DNA of 64,000 bases from assembly GCF_003985125.1 (NCBI RefSeq), contig NZ_ML133565.1, positions 434,001 to 498,000 on the forward strand. Reading direction: 5' to 3'. Below, one piece after another: positions 10,301 to 16,936 of this stretch. A model generated the notes under the pieces. That model was not told the origin of the DNA. It searched no databases and worked only from the letters and a program-made list of their open reading frames with translations. This stretch comes from Rhizobium phaseoli. Lineage in GTDB: Bacteria; Pseudomonadota; Alphaproteobacteria; Rhizobiales; Rhizobiaceae. Each line of letters starts with the position of its first letter. Positions within the stretch are counted from its first letter, which is position 1. The translations under genes and the position numbers were made by a program.

Positions 10301-11479
10301 CTATCGCTTCAAGCAACCTTCGGCTCGAAGTGCGGCAACGATGGCGCCGGCGTCGGCCGGCTGCATGCCCGCGAGATTCATCCGCCCGGAATCGGCCATG
10401 TAGATGCCATGCCTGGCTCGCAGCGCCACTGCGATATCTTTTGACATGGAGAGATTGGAGAACAGGCCGCGCTGCCGGCTGATGAAAGCGAGATCCGGCG
10501 CGGCGGCTGAGAGCGCCGCCCGATTGCCGTTGACGCGCTCGCACATTTCCGCGAGTTCGGCGCGCCATATTGCCGATAGCTCGGTGTTTTCCAGAACGGT
10601 CCTGACGACCGCCGCACCATGATCGGGCGGCATCGACCAGTTGACGCGGGCGAGGGCGGCCATGTTGCTTTCGGCCTTTCCAATTTCATCGCTGGTGCGG
10701 GTCATGACATAGAGCGCGCCGACGCGCTCGCGATAGAGACCGAAATTCTTGTCACAGGAATAGGCGATCAGTGCCTCGTCGACCGCTTCGAGGATCATGC
10801 GTGTCGGCGCGGCATCCTGTTCGAGGCCGTCGCCGAGCCCTTGATAGGCAAGATCGATGAACGGCACCAGCTTGTGCGCAACGACGAGCTTGGTGATCTC
10901 CAGCCACTGTTCCTCGGTGAAATCAATGCCGGTCGGGTTATGGCAGCAGCCGTGAAGGAGCACGACATCGCCTGCACTGGCCGCAGACAAGGCTTCGATG
11001 ACGCTGTCGAATTTCACCTGCTGCGACACCAGGTCGACGAAGGCATATTCCTTAACGGCCAAGCGCGCCGCACCGAAAATCGGCGCATGGTTCGGCCAGC
11101 TCGGTGTTCCCAGCAGGACCTTCGCGGATGGATTTGCCGCTTGAATGAGTTCGGCGCCAAGACGCAGTGCGCCGCTGCCGCCGGGGGTTTGAATGCCGAC
11201 GAGGCGTGGGGCGAACGACGGCGCCTTTCCGAAGATGATCGGCTGCAACAGGCGCACATATTGCAGATCGCCTTCCGGGCCGAGATATTTCTTGCTGTCC
11301 TGGGTCTCAAGGAGAAACTGCTCCGCTGCCTTTACGGCGCGCATGACCGGCGTGCGTCCCATGCCGTCGCGATAAACGCCAACCCCGAGGTCGATCTTCC
11401 CGCTGCGCTCGTCGGCCTGAAAGGCCTTGATGAGTGCAAGCAGGCTATCTGCCGGCCGGCTCTTCAGTTCTTCAAACAC
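10301..11479 (-). CDS. Aspartate/aromatic amino acid aminotransferase (class I, PLP-dependent)
   Basis: This 392-residue fold-type I aminotransferase resembles the AspC/TyrB family from its first residues (FEELKSRPADSLLALIKAF, then LGVGVYRD). The PLP Schiff-base lysine is K244 in SCDKNFGLYRERVG, D209 in FIDLAYQG should bind the pyridine nitrogen, and NPTG (181-184) and GGSGALR (100-106) are the expected motifs. The start is a GTG at 11479 preceded by GGAGGT with 6-bp spacing. The SxxK loop has Cys-Asp where AspC-like enzymes usually have Phe-Ser. It appears to head an operon with the ThDP enzyme and is divergent from an Lrp-family regulator, which suggests amino-acid-responsive control. Aromatic rather than strictly aspartate specificity is a guess. 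Confidence 0.9.
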   Translation of the reverse strand: MFEELKSRPADSLLALIKAFQADERSGKIDLGVGVYRDGMGRTPVMRAVKAAEQFLLETQDSKKYLGPEGDLQYVRLLQPIIFGKAPSFAPRLVGIQTPGGSGALRLGAELIQAANPSAKVLLGTPSWPNHAPIFGAARLAVKEYAFVDLVSQQVKFDSVIEALSAASAGDVVLLHGCCHNPTGIDFTEEQWLEITKLVVAHKLVPFIDLAYQGLGDGLEQDAAPTRMILEAVDEALIAYSCDKNFGLYRERVGALYVMTRTSDEIGKAESNMAALARVNWSMPPDHGAAVVRTVLENTELSAIWRAELAEMCERVNGNRAALSAAAPDLAFISRQRGLFSNLSMSKDIAVALRARHGIYMADSGRMNLAGMQPADAGAIVAALRAEGCLKR

Positions 11480-11530
11480 AGATCCACCTCCGTTTTTTCT
11501 CTCATCGGAGACTAGCGGAAGTCGGGTGGC

Positions 11531-11609
11531 GAATTTCTGCGATTATCCTCCTTCGTTAACCGAATTATGCAGAGAATCTGCGCGACATCGGTATGATGCG
11601 CAGAAATTC
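11531..11609. promoter_or_regulatory. Candidate Lrp/AsnC-type operator array in the divergent promoter
   Basis: The 152-bp space between the aminotransferase and the regulator contains an 11-bp perfect inverted repeat (GAATTTCTGCG at 11531-11541 and CGCAGAAATTC at 11599-11609). Between its arms lies a palindrome, GCAGA-GAA-TCTGC, at 11569-11581. All three elements share the GCAGA/TCTGC core, spaced roughly 31-33 bp apart, about three helical turns. Arrays like this are typical for Lrp-family octamers that wrap DNA. Assignment to the adjacent regulator is inferred from position. Confidence 0.55.
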
Positions 11610-11631
11610 ACCTTGAATGGGAGTGTTGGCT

Positions 11632-12099
11632 ATGCTTGACCAGTTCGACATCAAACTGCTTGCGGCTCTCCAGCAAAACAGCGAGACGACGCAGAGCGAG
11701 CTGTCTCAGAAGGTCAATCTGTCTGCGACCCAATGCGCACGCCGCCTCGAAAGGCTGCGCAACGAGCAATATATCCAGAGCGTCGTGGCTATTCTCAACC
11801 CGGCCAAGCTGGGCTTCAGCGTCGTCGCACATACCCTCGTCAGTCTCAGGGCGCATACGGAAGGTGGAAACGAACGGCTCCATCGCTTCATCGAGACCGC
11901 GCCGGAGATCCTGGAGTGCTATTCGCAGACAGGCGACGCTGATTTTCTGATGAAAGTCATGACGCGCGATCTCGACCATCTCAGCCAATTTCTCGAAAGA
12001 ATGATCCGGGTCACCGACAACCTGGCCTCAGTCAAGTCAAGCATCGTCCTGAAAACGATCAAGAAGACAACCGCTCTGCCGCTGCAAATCGTCACGTGA
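11632..12099 (+). CDS. Lrp/AsnC family transcriptional regulator
   Basis: This 155-residue protein has an N-terminal winged helix-turn-helix (LDQFDIKLLAALQQN, then TQSELSQKVNLSATQCARRLERL) and a C-terminal RAM/ligand-binding domain (about 65-150, with TGDADFLMKV). Start choice: the ATG at 11632 has GGGAG eight bases upstream, whereas the in-frame ATG at 11617 has no ribosome-binding site. It is transcribed away from the aminotransferase/ThDP-enzyme operon and probably controls it, and itself, through the dyads in the shared promoter region. The likely effector is an amino acid or 2-oxo acid. Confidence 0.92.
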   Translation: MLDQFDIKLLAALQQNSETTQSELSQKVNLSATQCARRLERLRNEQYIQSVVAILNPAKLGFSVVAHTLVSLRAHTEGGNERLHRFIETAPEILECYSQTGDADFLMKVMTRDLDHLSQFLERMIRVTDNLASVKSSIVLKTIKKTTALPLQIVT

Positions 12100-12123
12100 G
12101 TGCGTCGCGCGGCTGCCGCCGCC

Positions 12124-12885
12124 TTACCTGAGATAATGGATGTGCGGACGCGAATGATAGGGGGAGGACTCGACGCGGGCCTCGATCGAAAAGACGTCGC
12201 GCAACAGGCTTTCGCTCAGCACGTCCTGCGGCGCGCCGGAGGCGACGATCTTGCCCTGCTGCATGATGATCAGCGCATCGCAGAACATGGCGGCATGGTT
12301 GAGATCGTGCAACGCGACGATGCTGGTGATCGGCAGGTCGGAGACGAGCCGCATCAGGCCGATCTGGTGCTGGATATCGAGATGGTTTGTCGGTTCGTCG
12401 AGGATCAATTCCCTAGGCGACTGGGCAAGCGCCCTGGCGATATGGGTGCGTTGCTTTTCTCCACCCGACAGGTCCTGCCAGCGATGGTCACGCTTTTCCG
12501 CCATGCCGGCACGGGAGAGCGCCGCTTCGACCGCCTCTTCGTCGGCTCTCGTCCAGCCGGAGAACATCGACCGATGCGGGAAGCGGCCGAGCTTGACGAC
12601 GTCGACGACCTTCAGATTGGCATTGGTCGTGGCATGCTGCTCGACGAAGGCGATGCGCCGGGCGATCGAACGGCGGTCGATCTTTCCAATGTCGTACCGG
12701 TCGAGCGTGACGCTGCCGGAATGCGGGCGCTTGAGGCCGGCGAGAAGCCTGAGCAGCGAGGTCTTGCCGGAGCCGTTCGGCCCGAGCAGGCCGAGCATCC
12801 GGCCGGGCTGCGCCTCCATGGTAACGCCGTCGAGGATGGTCTTCCTGCCAATTTTCCAGGTGAGGTTGTCGGCCTTGATGCTCAT
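12124..12885 (-). CDS. Iron-siderophore/cobalamin-type ABC transporter, ATP-binding protein (FecE/BtuD-like)
   Basis: This 253-residue nucleotide-binding subunit has Walker A GPNGSGKTS (about 35-43), signature LSGGEKQR, Walker B LILDEPTNHLD and H-loop VALHDLNHA. The DEPTNHLD and HDLNHA wording is typical for the FecE/FhuC/BtuD group that energises import of siderophores, haem or vitamin B12. Its ATG overlaps the permease stop by ATGA. It is the last gene of a binding protein-permease-ATPase operon and converges on the Lrp gene with 24 bp between. The substrate is not deducible; no TonB-dependent receptor lies nearby. Confidence 0.9.
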   Translation of the reverse strand: MSIKADNLTWKIGRKTILDGVTMEAQPGRMLGLLGPNGSGKTSLLRLLAGLKRPHSGSVTLDRYDIGKIDRRSIARRIAFVEQHATTNANLKVVDVVKLGRFPHRSMFSGWTRADEEAVEAALSRAGMAEKRDHRWQDLSGGEKQRTHIARALAQSPRELILDEPTNHLDIQHQIGLMRLVSDLPITSIVALHDLNHAAMFCDALIIMQQGKIVASGAPQDVLSESLLRDVFSIEARVESSPYHSRPHIHYLR

Positions 12886-13922
12886 GACGCGCGCTGGAAC
12901 CGGTAGAGGATGATCGCGAAGAAGGGAACGCCGACCAGCGCCGTGACGACGCCGATCGGCAGGATCTGGCCGGGAATGAGGGCGCGCGCGGCGATGTCGG
13001 CGAGCACCATGAAAATCGCCCCTGCGATGGCGCAGGCCGGCAGCAGGCGGATATGGAGCGGCCCGACGACGAAGCGCGCGACATGCGGCACGACGAGGCC
13101 GACAAAGCCGATCGAACCGACCATGCTGACGATCGTCGCCGTCATCATCGCGGTGAGCGCGAAGAGCGCCATGCGGGCGCGGCCGACATTGACGCCGAGC
13201 GAGGAGGCGGCTTCGTCGCCGAAAGCGAAGGCGTCGAGCACGCGGGCATAGAACAGACAGGCGACGAGGCCGAGGCCAACGACGACCGAGACCAGCGCGA
13301 ATTCCGGCCAGCGCACGCCGCCGAAACTGCCGAGCAGCCAGAACATGACGTCGCGGGCCTGCTGCGCATTGGCCGAGGTGGTGACGATATAGGAGGTCGA
13401 GGCGTTGAAGAGCTGCGATGCGGCGACACCGGCAAGGATGGTGCGGTCCGCGCCGCCGCGCGTGCCGTTCGACAGCAGCGCCACGAAGAAGAAGGCCGCG
13501 AAGGCGCCGGCAAAGGCGCCTGCCGACAGCGATACCGCGCCGGCGCCGAGGCCCAGGATGACGATCGCGACGGCGCCGGTGGAGGCGCCGGCGGAGATGC
13601 CGAGCACATAGGGTTCGGCAAGCGGGTTGCGCAGCAGCGACTGCATGACGGCGCCCGACAGCGCCAGCCCGGCGCCGCAGAAGGCGGCGACGAGCGCCCG
13701 GCTCAGGCGATAATCCCAGATGACCGTCTCGTGGATGCGGTTGAGCTCGATCGCGGTCCAGCCCAGCCGATTGGTGACGGCCGAAAACGTCGTTGCGAGC
13801 GGAATCGGCAGGTCGCCGATCCCGACGCTGACGCCGATGGCGACAGCGATAAGGCAGAGGGAAGCCAGAAGCAGTGCGGTGAGTGTTCCCAGCTGCCGGA
13901 AGAGACGGCCCGCCTCGGTCAC
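12882..13922 (-). CDS. FecCD-family ABC transporter permease
   Basis: This 346-residue integral membrane permease of the FecCD/BtuC family has about nine to ten hydrophobic segments. Characteristic stretches are RLSRALVAAFCGAGLALSG, LAEPYVLGISAG and GSIGFVGLVVPHVAR. The start is a GTG at 13922 that overlaps the binding-protein stop as GTGA; longer readings run into that gene. One polypeptide presumably homodimerises to form the channel. It sits between its binding protein and its ATPase with 4-base overlaps on both sides, indicating translational coupling. Confidence 0.92.
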   Translation of the reverse strand: MTEAGRLFRQLGTLTALLLASLCLIAVAIGVSVGIGDLPIPLATTFSAVTNRLGWTAIELNRIHETVIWDYRLSRALVAAFCGAGLALSGAVMQSLLRNPLAEPYVLGISAGASTGAVAIVILGLGAGAVSLSAGAFAGAFAAFFFVALLSNGTRGGADRTILAGVAASQLFNASTSYIVTTSANAQQARDVMFWLLGSFGGVRWPEFALVSVVVGLGLVACLFYARVLDAFAFGDEAASSLGVNVGRARMALFALTAMMTATIVSMVGSIGFVGLVVPHVARFVVGPLHIRLLPACAIAGAIFMVLADIAARALIPGQILPIGVVTALVGVPFFAIILYRFQRAS

Positions 13923-14944
13923 TTCAGCAGACCGAGGGCCTTCAGCTGCTCGGCCACCTGTTCGGCGCCGTAGATCGTGCGGATGGTCGGGTTCATCGCC
14001 TGACCGTCCATGACGACGAGCGCCTTGTTCTTGACCGCCGGGATCTGGCTGACGGCAGGATCGGTGTTCAGGAACTTGATCTTGGCTTCGGGCTTGTCGA
14101 GCTCCCAGCGGTTGCGGTCGAGGCTGGCGACAACGATCACGTCGGGGTTGGCGGCGATGATGCCTTCCCAGCCGATGGTCGGCCATTCCGCAGCCGCGTC
14201 GATTGCATTGCGTCCACCGAGCAGGTCGGCGATGAAGCCGGAGGCGCTGTTCTTGCCGCCGACATAGGCATCGGCCGACGGGCTGGGGCTGGAAAACCAG
14301 AAGACGTAGGACAGTTTCTGGCCATCCTTGGCAACGCTTCCGCGCAGCTTGGCTTCACGCGCCTTGACATCGGCGATCAGCGCCTGGCCGCGGTCGGTGA
14401 CGTCGAAGATCTGGGAGAGTTCGTCGATCTCCTTGTAGAGAAGATCCATATTCCACAGCTCGCCGCGGCTGCCGTACTGGTCCTTGACGTCCTTGGTGCT
14501 GAGGCAGGTGCTGGGCGAGAGATAGGTGGCGACGCCGACCTTGTCGAAATCCTCGCGCTTGGCGACCTTGCTGTTTGGTCCGACCAGGCTCGGCAGAGCG
14601 GCGGCGACGAAGTCTGGATTTTCGGCGAGCATCGATTCGAAAGTGGGCATTTCGACAGTCAGAAGCTTGACCTTGGCATTGGCCTCAGTGAGCTGCGGCA
14701 GCACCTTGCTCGGCCAGAAAGCGGTGCCGACCATCTTGTCCTGGAGGCCGAGCAGCAGCAGGATTTCCGCGCTGTTCTGGCCAAGCCCGATTGCCCGCTC
14801 AGGCGCCTTCTTGAAGGTGACCTCGGCGCCGCAGTTTTCGAGCGTCAGGGGATAGGTGGTCGAACCCGCCAACGACGGCGTTGCGGCAAGGCCGATCACA
14901 GTGAAGAGGCCGCAAGCGGCGGCGATTGATTTGAGGCTGGTCAC
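13919..14944 (-). CDS. Periplasmic iron-siderophore/cobalamin-type substrate-binding protein
   Basis: This 341-residue class III (BtuF/FecB-like) binding protein has a Sec signal peptide (about residues 1-27, LFTVIGLAATPSLAG) and two lobes. Recognisable segments are APERAIGLGQNSAEILLLLG and NPDVIVVAS. The cysteine pair near C38 and C147 could form a disulfide. It is the first gene of the operon, behind a plausible sigma-70 promoter at 14978-15006. It may bind a ferric siderophore, haem or cobalamin; sequence alone does not decide. Confidence 0.88.
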   Translation of the reverse strand: MTSLKSIAAACGLFTVIGLAATPSLAGSTTYPLTLENCGAEVTFKKAPERAIGLGQNSAEILLLLGLQDKMVGTAFWPSKVLPQLTEANAKVKLLTVEMPTFESMLAENPDFVAAALPSLVGPNSKVAKREDFDKVGVATYLSPSTCLSTKDVKDQYGSRGELWNMDLLYKEIDELSQIFDVTDRGQALIADVKAREAKLRGSVAKDGQKLSYVFWFSSPSPSADAYVGGKNSASGFIADLLGGRNAIDAAAEWPTIGWEGIIAANPDVIVVASLDRNRWELDKPEAKIKFLNTDPAVSQIPAVKNKALVVMDGQAMNPTIRTIYGAEQVAEQLKALGLLK

Positions 14945-14977
14945 TTAGAAATCCCGGTGCGCAAGTGTCTGGCCGCC

Positions 14978-15006
14978 CTATAGCCCCAGGATGGGCCCTG
15001 AAACAA
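14978..15006 (-). promoter_or_regulatory. Putative sigma-70 promoter of the FecBCDE-type operon
   Basis: On the minus strand TTGTTT (15006-15001) and CTATAG (14983-14978) are separated by 17 bp. This resembles the rhizobial housekeeping consensus (CTTGAC, 17 bp, CTATAT) and lies 34 bp upstream of the binding-protein start. No convincing RirA/Fur box was recognised. Confidence 0.45.
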
Positions 15007-15089
15007 GACTTAAAAGATCAACTTATCGAAAAAATCGACCGCCATTCGACATTGCTGCCGGACGCCTGCTACGGAAACGCGTCTCAAGC

Positions 15090-15959
15090 CTAGGCACCAT
15101 CCGCTTCGAGAAACTCCCGGATCGCCGCAGACAAGGCTTCCGGATTCTCCTCGGCAACATGGTGGCCACTGTCTATGCCGAAGCCGCGTACATCATCCGC
15201 CCAGTTCCGCCAGATGGCGACGGGATCGCCATAGATCTGCTCCATGTCGTCGCGGAGCGACCAGAGGCAGAGCATGGGGCAGGTGACTTTCCGGCCAGCG
15301 TCGCGATCCGCGCGGTCATGGAGATGATCGACGCTGAGGCCGGCGCGATAATCCTCGATCATTCCGTGGATGACGTGAGGATCATGGATGACCTCGATGA
15401 GGTCGTCGTAAGCCAGCCTGCCCATCAGCGCCGGCGAGAGTTTGTCATACCACGCCAGGGGATCGGCCAAAATCGCCCGCTCCGGCTTTGCCGGCTGGGC
15501 GAAGAAGAACCAGTGATACCAGTCTCTCGCAAATTGCCAATCGGCGCGTTCGAGATGCTCGATAACAGGGATGCCGTCGGCGATGACGAGTTTCCGAACG
15601 CGGTCAGGGTGGTCCATTGCCATGCGAAAGGCGGTCAGGCTTCCGCGGTCGTGGCCGACGACCACGAAGTTCTCGTGCTCCAGTCGTCGCATCAGTTCGA
15701 CGAGGGCTTCTGCCTTGGCTCGCTTGGAGGAATTCTTGCTTTCGGCAGCGTCGACAGGCTGATAGGAGCGGCCGAAGCCGGGCAGGTCGGGACAAACGAC
15801 CGTGTAATCGGGCGAAAGCAGATCCGCCACCTTGCTCCAGGTCAGATGTGTCCTGGGATGGCCGTGGAGAAGCAGAACGGCGGGTACCTCGCCGCCGATG
15901 CGGACGCGAAGTGAACCCAGCCCTACATCGACTGTCTCAAGAGAAAAGCCTTCGAACAC
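15090..15959 (-). CDS. Alpha/beta hydrolase, fluoroacetate-dehalogenase-like
   Basis: This 289-residue alpha/beta hydrolase resembles haloacetate dehalogenases and epoxide hydrolases. HGHPRTHLTW (32-41) forms the oxyanion region. Nucleophile D104 lies in GHDRG, and the cap holds YHW (H149, W150), which aligns with the halide-binding His-Trp of fluoroacetate dehalogenases. The catalytic histidine is in DSGHHVAEENPE. Against my recollection of the R. palustris enzyme (D110, R111, R114, H155, W156), the first carboxylate-binding arginine is kept (R105) but the second is L108. A different substrate is therefore likely. It is the last gene of a three-gene operon, 2 bp after the 93-residue protein. 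Confidence 0.85.
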   Translation of the reverse strand: MFEGFSLETVDVGLGSLRVRIGGEVPAVLLLHGHPRTHLTWSKVADLLSPDYTVVCPDLPGFGRSYQPVDAAESKNSSKRAKAEALVELMRRLEHENFVVVGHDRGSLTAFRMAMDHPDRVRKLVIADGIPVIEHLERADWQFARDWYHWFFFAQPAKPERAILADPLAWYDKLSPALMGRLAYDDLIEVIHDPHVIHGMIEDYRAGLSVDHLHDRADRDAGRKVTCPMLCLWSLRDDMEQIYGDPVAIWRNWADDVRGFGIDSGHHVAEENPEALSAAIREFLEADGA

Positions 15960-15961
15960 GC

Positions 15962-16243
15962 TCAGCCGAGCTTTCCGACGAGCTTGGCATAGTCCGAAAA
16001 CGTTGCGCCTTCGCCCTTCCGGCCCGCCTCGCCCGCCAGCTTCAGCACGCGGATCGGAAACAGGATCGCCGCGAGGTTGGCGCCGGACAGCTCGTGGTCG
16101 TCATCCTCCTCGATCGCCTTTTGAGCATTGGACAGCGCGGCATCGATTTCCGCGCGGGTGAGCAATTCCTTTTCGACGATCGCGTCGCAAATCGAGGCCA
16201 TCGCCATGATCAGGCCCTTGAGCTGCAGATTGGCAGTATTCAT
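15962..16243 (-). CDS. Small conserved hypothetical protein (93 aa)
   Basis: I do not recognise this family. The product is acidic and predicted mostly helical: helix 7-25 (LQLKGLIMAMASICDAIVEK), helix 28-46 with an EEDDDHE patch, and helix 52-75 (SGANLAAILFPIRVLKLAGE). There is no signal peptide or transmembrane segment, although 7-20 is fairly hydrophobic. It sits 2 bp before the hydrolase gene and 27 bp after the 150-residue gene, so it belongs to the operon driven by the EcfG-type promoter at 16748-16773. Coding reality is supported by operon spacing and G/C-biased third positions. Confidence 0.72.
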   Translation of the reverse strand: MNTANLQLKGLIMAMASICDAIVEKELLTRAEIDAALSNAQKAIEEDDDHELSGANLAAILFPIRVLKLAGEAGRKGEGATFSDYAKLVGKLG

Positions 16244-16270
16244 GAGAACCCCCAGGGTAGGATAGGATGC

Positions 16271-16723
16271 CTAGTCCGGCTCGACAGGCCGGATCGTTTC
16301 GATTGATACAGTCCCGTCAAGAATGCCGCGCCTGAGATCGCGCCTGTTCCGATCGATCTCGATCACAGTATAAAGCTTGTCATCGCGGAAGGCACTGGCA
16401 TTGGCGGTCGTCACGTCCTCGGCGGGTGCCGCATCCACTTCCATGAAATCGAGCTCGCGGGCCGCGGCGACGATCCTGGCGTCGCCGGGCGTCCTGGCGG
16501 CGACGACAACGATGCCGTGTCCCGGCGCGTTTGCCCATCTCGGATCGTCCGGCTTGGCGATCGGTTCCAGCCGATAGACGTTGAGTAGCTCTTGGCCGGC
16601 ATCGGGCGAGGCTTCCGCCGCCGCATCCTGCATCTGCGCCTGACTTTCGACCGATTTTCCAAAGGTGGTCGGGCTCGTCGCGTTGTTGATCTCTTCCTTG
16701 CCAGTCCTCGAGACGTTCGACAT
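16271..16723 (-). CDS. Hypothetical protein (150 aa), first gene of a stress-type operon
   Basis: No family recognised. The first 45 residues are polar and probably disordered (NNATSPTTFGKSVESQAQMQ). The rest looks like a compact alpha/beta domain (LLNVYRLEPIAKPDDPRW, GIVVVAARTPGDARIVAARE, LYTVIEIDRNRRDLRRGILD). Start choice: the ATG at 16723 has GGAG six bases upstream, better than an in-frame ATG four codons earlier. The promoter 25 bp upstream matches the general-stress sigma factor consensus, so induction by stress or stationary phase is likely. Confidence 0.75.
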   Translation of the reverse strand: MSNVSRTGKEEINNATSPTTFGKSVESQAQMQDAAAEASPDAGQELLNVYRLEPIAKPDDPRWANAPGHGIVVVAARTPGDARIVAAARELDFMEVDAAPAEDVTTANASAFRDDKLYTVIEIDRNRRDLRRGILDGTVSIETIRPVEPD

Positions 16724-16747
16724 GTCGCTCTCCATTGTCAGGACGGA

Positions 16748-16773
16748 AACGACGGCCGGCGGGGAACGGTTCC
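16748..16773 (-). promoter_or_regulatory. Sigma-EcfG-type general stress promoter (GGAAC-N17-CGTT)
   Basis: Read on the minus strand, GGAAC (16773-16769) and CGTT (16751-16748) are exactly 17 bp apart, a full match to the alphaproteobacterial EcfG consensus. It lies 25 bp upstream of the ATG at 16723 and should drive the operon 16723-15090. Confidence 0.75.
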
Positions 16774-16936
16774 AGCCTGCGCGAAAAACGGCAAAGCCGG
16801 CTTCGTACGCGGCTTCGGATTTGTGCAGCTATTAAGTTCATTTTGAATGATAAATCGTGATAAACTCTACCGGGGATGGCCCATACCATTTTCCAAGTTG
16901 AGCACTAAATACCAGTCGTCGAAGAGGGGGATTTTC

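Noticed and set aside
12109-12122. GCGGC-TGCC-GCCGC hairpin between the Lrp and ABC genes as a terminator
   Set aside because: Only a 5-bp stem and no T-run on either strand.
13053-13973. Plus-strand frame opposite the FecCD permease
   Set aside because: Its translation is an extremely Asp/Glu/Arg-rich low-complexity shadow of the hydrophobic permease.
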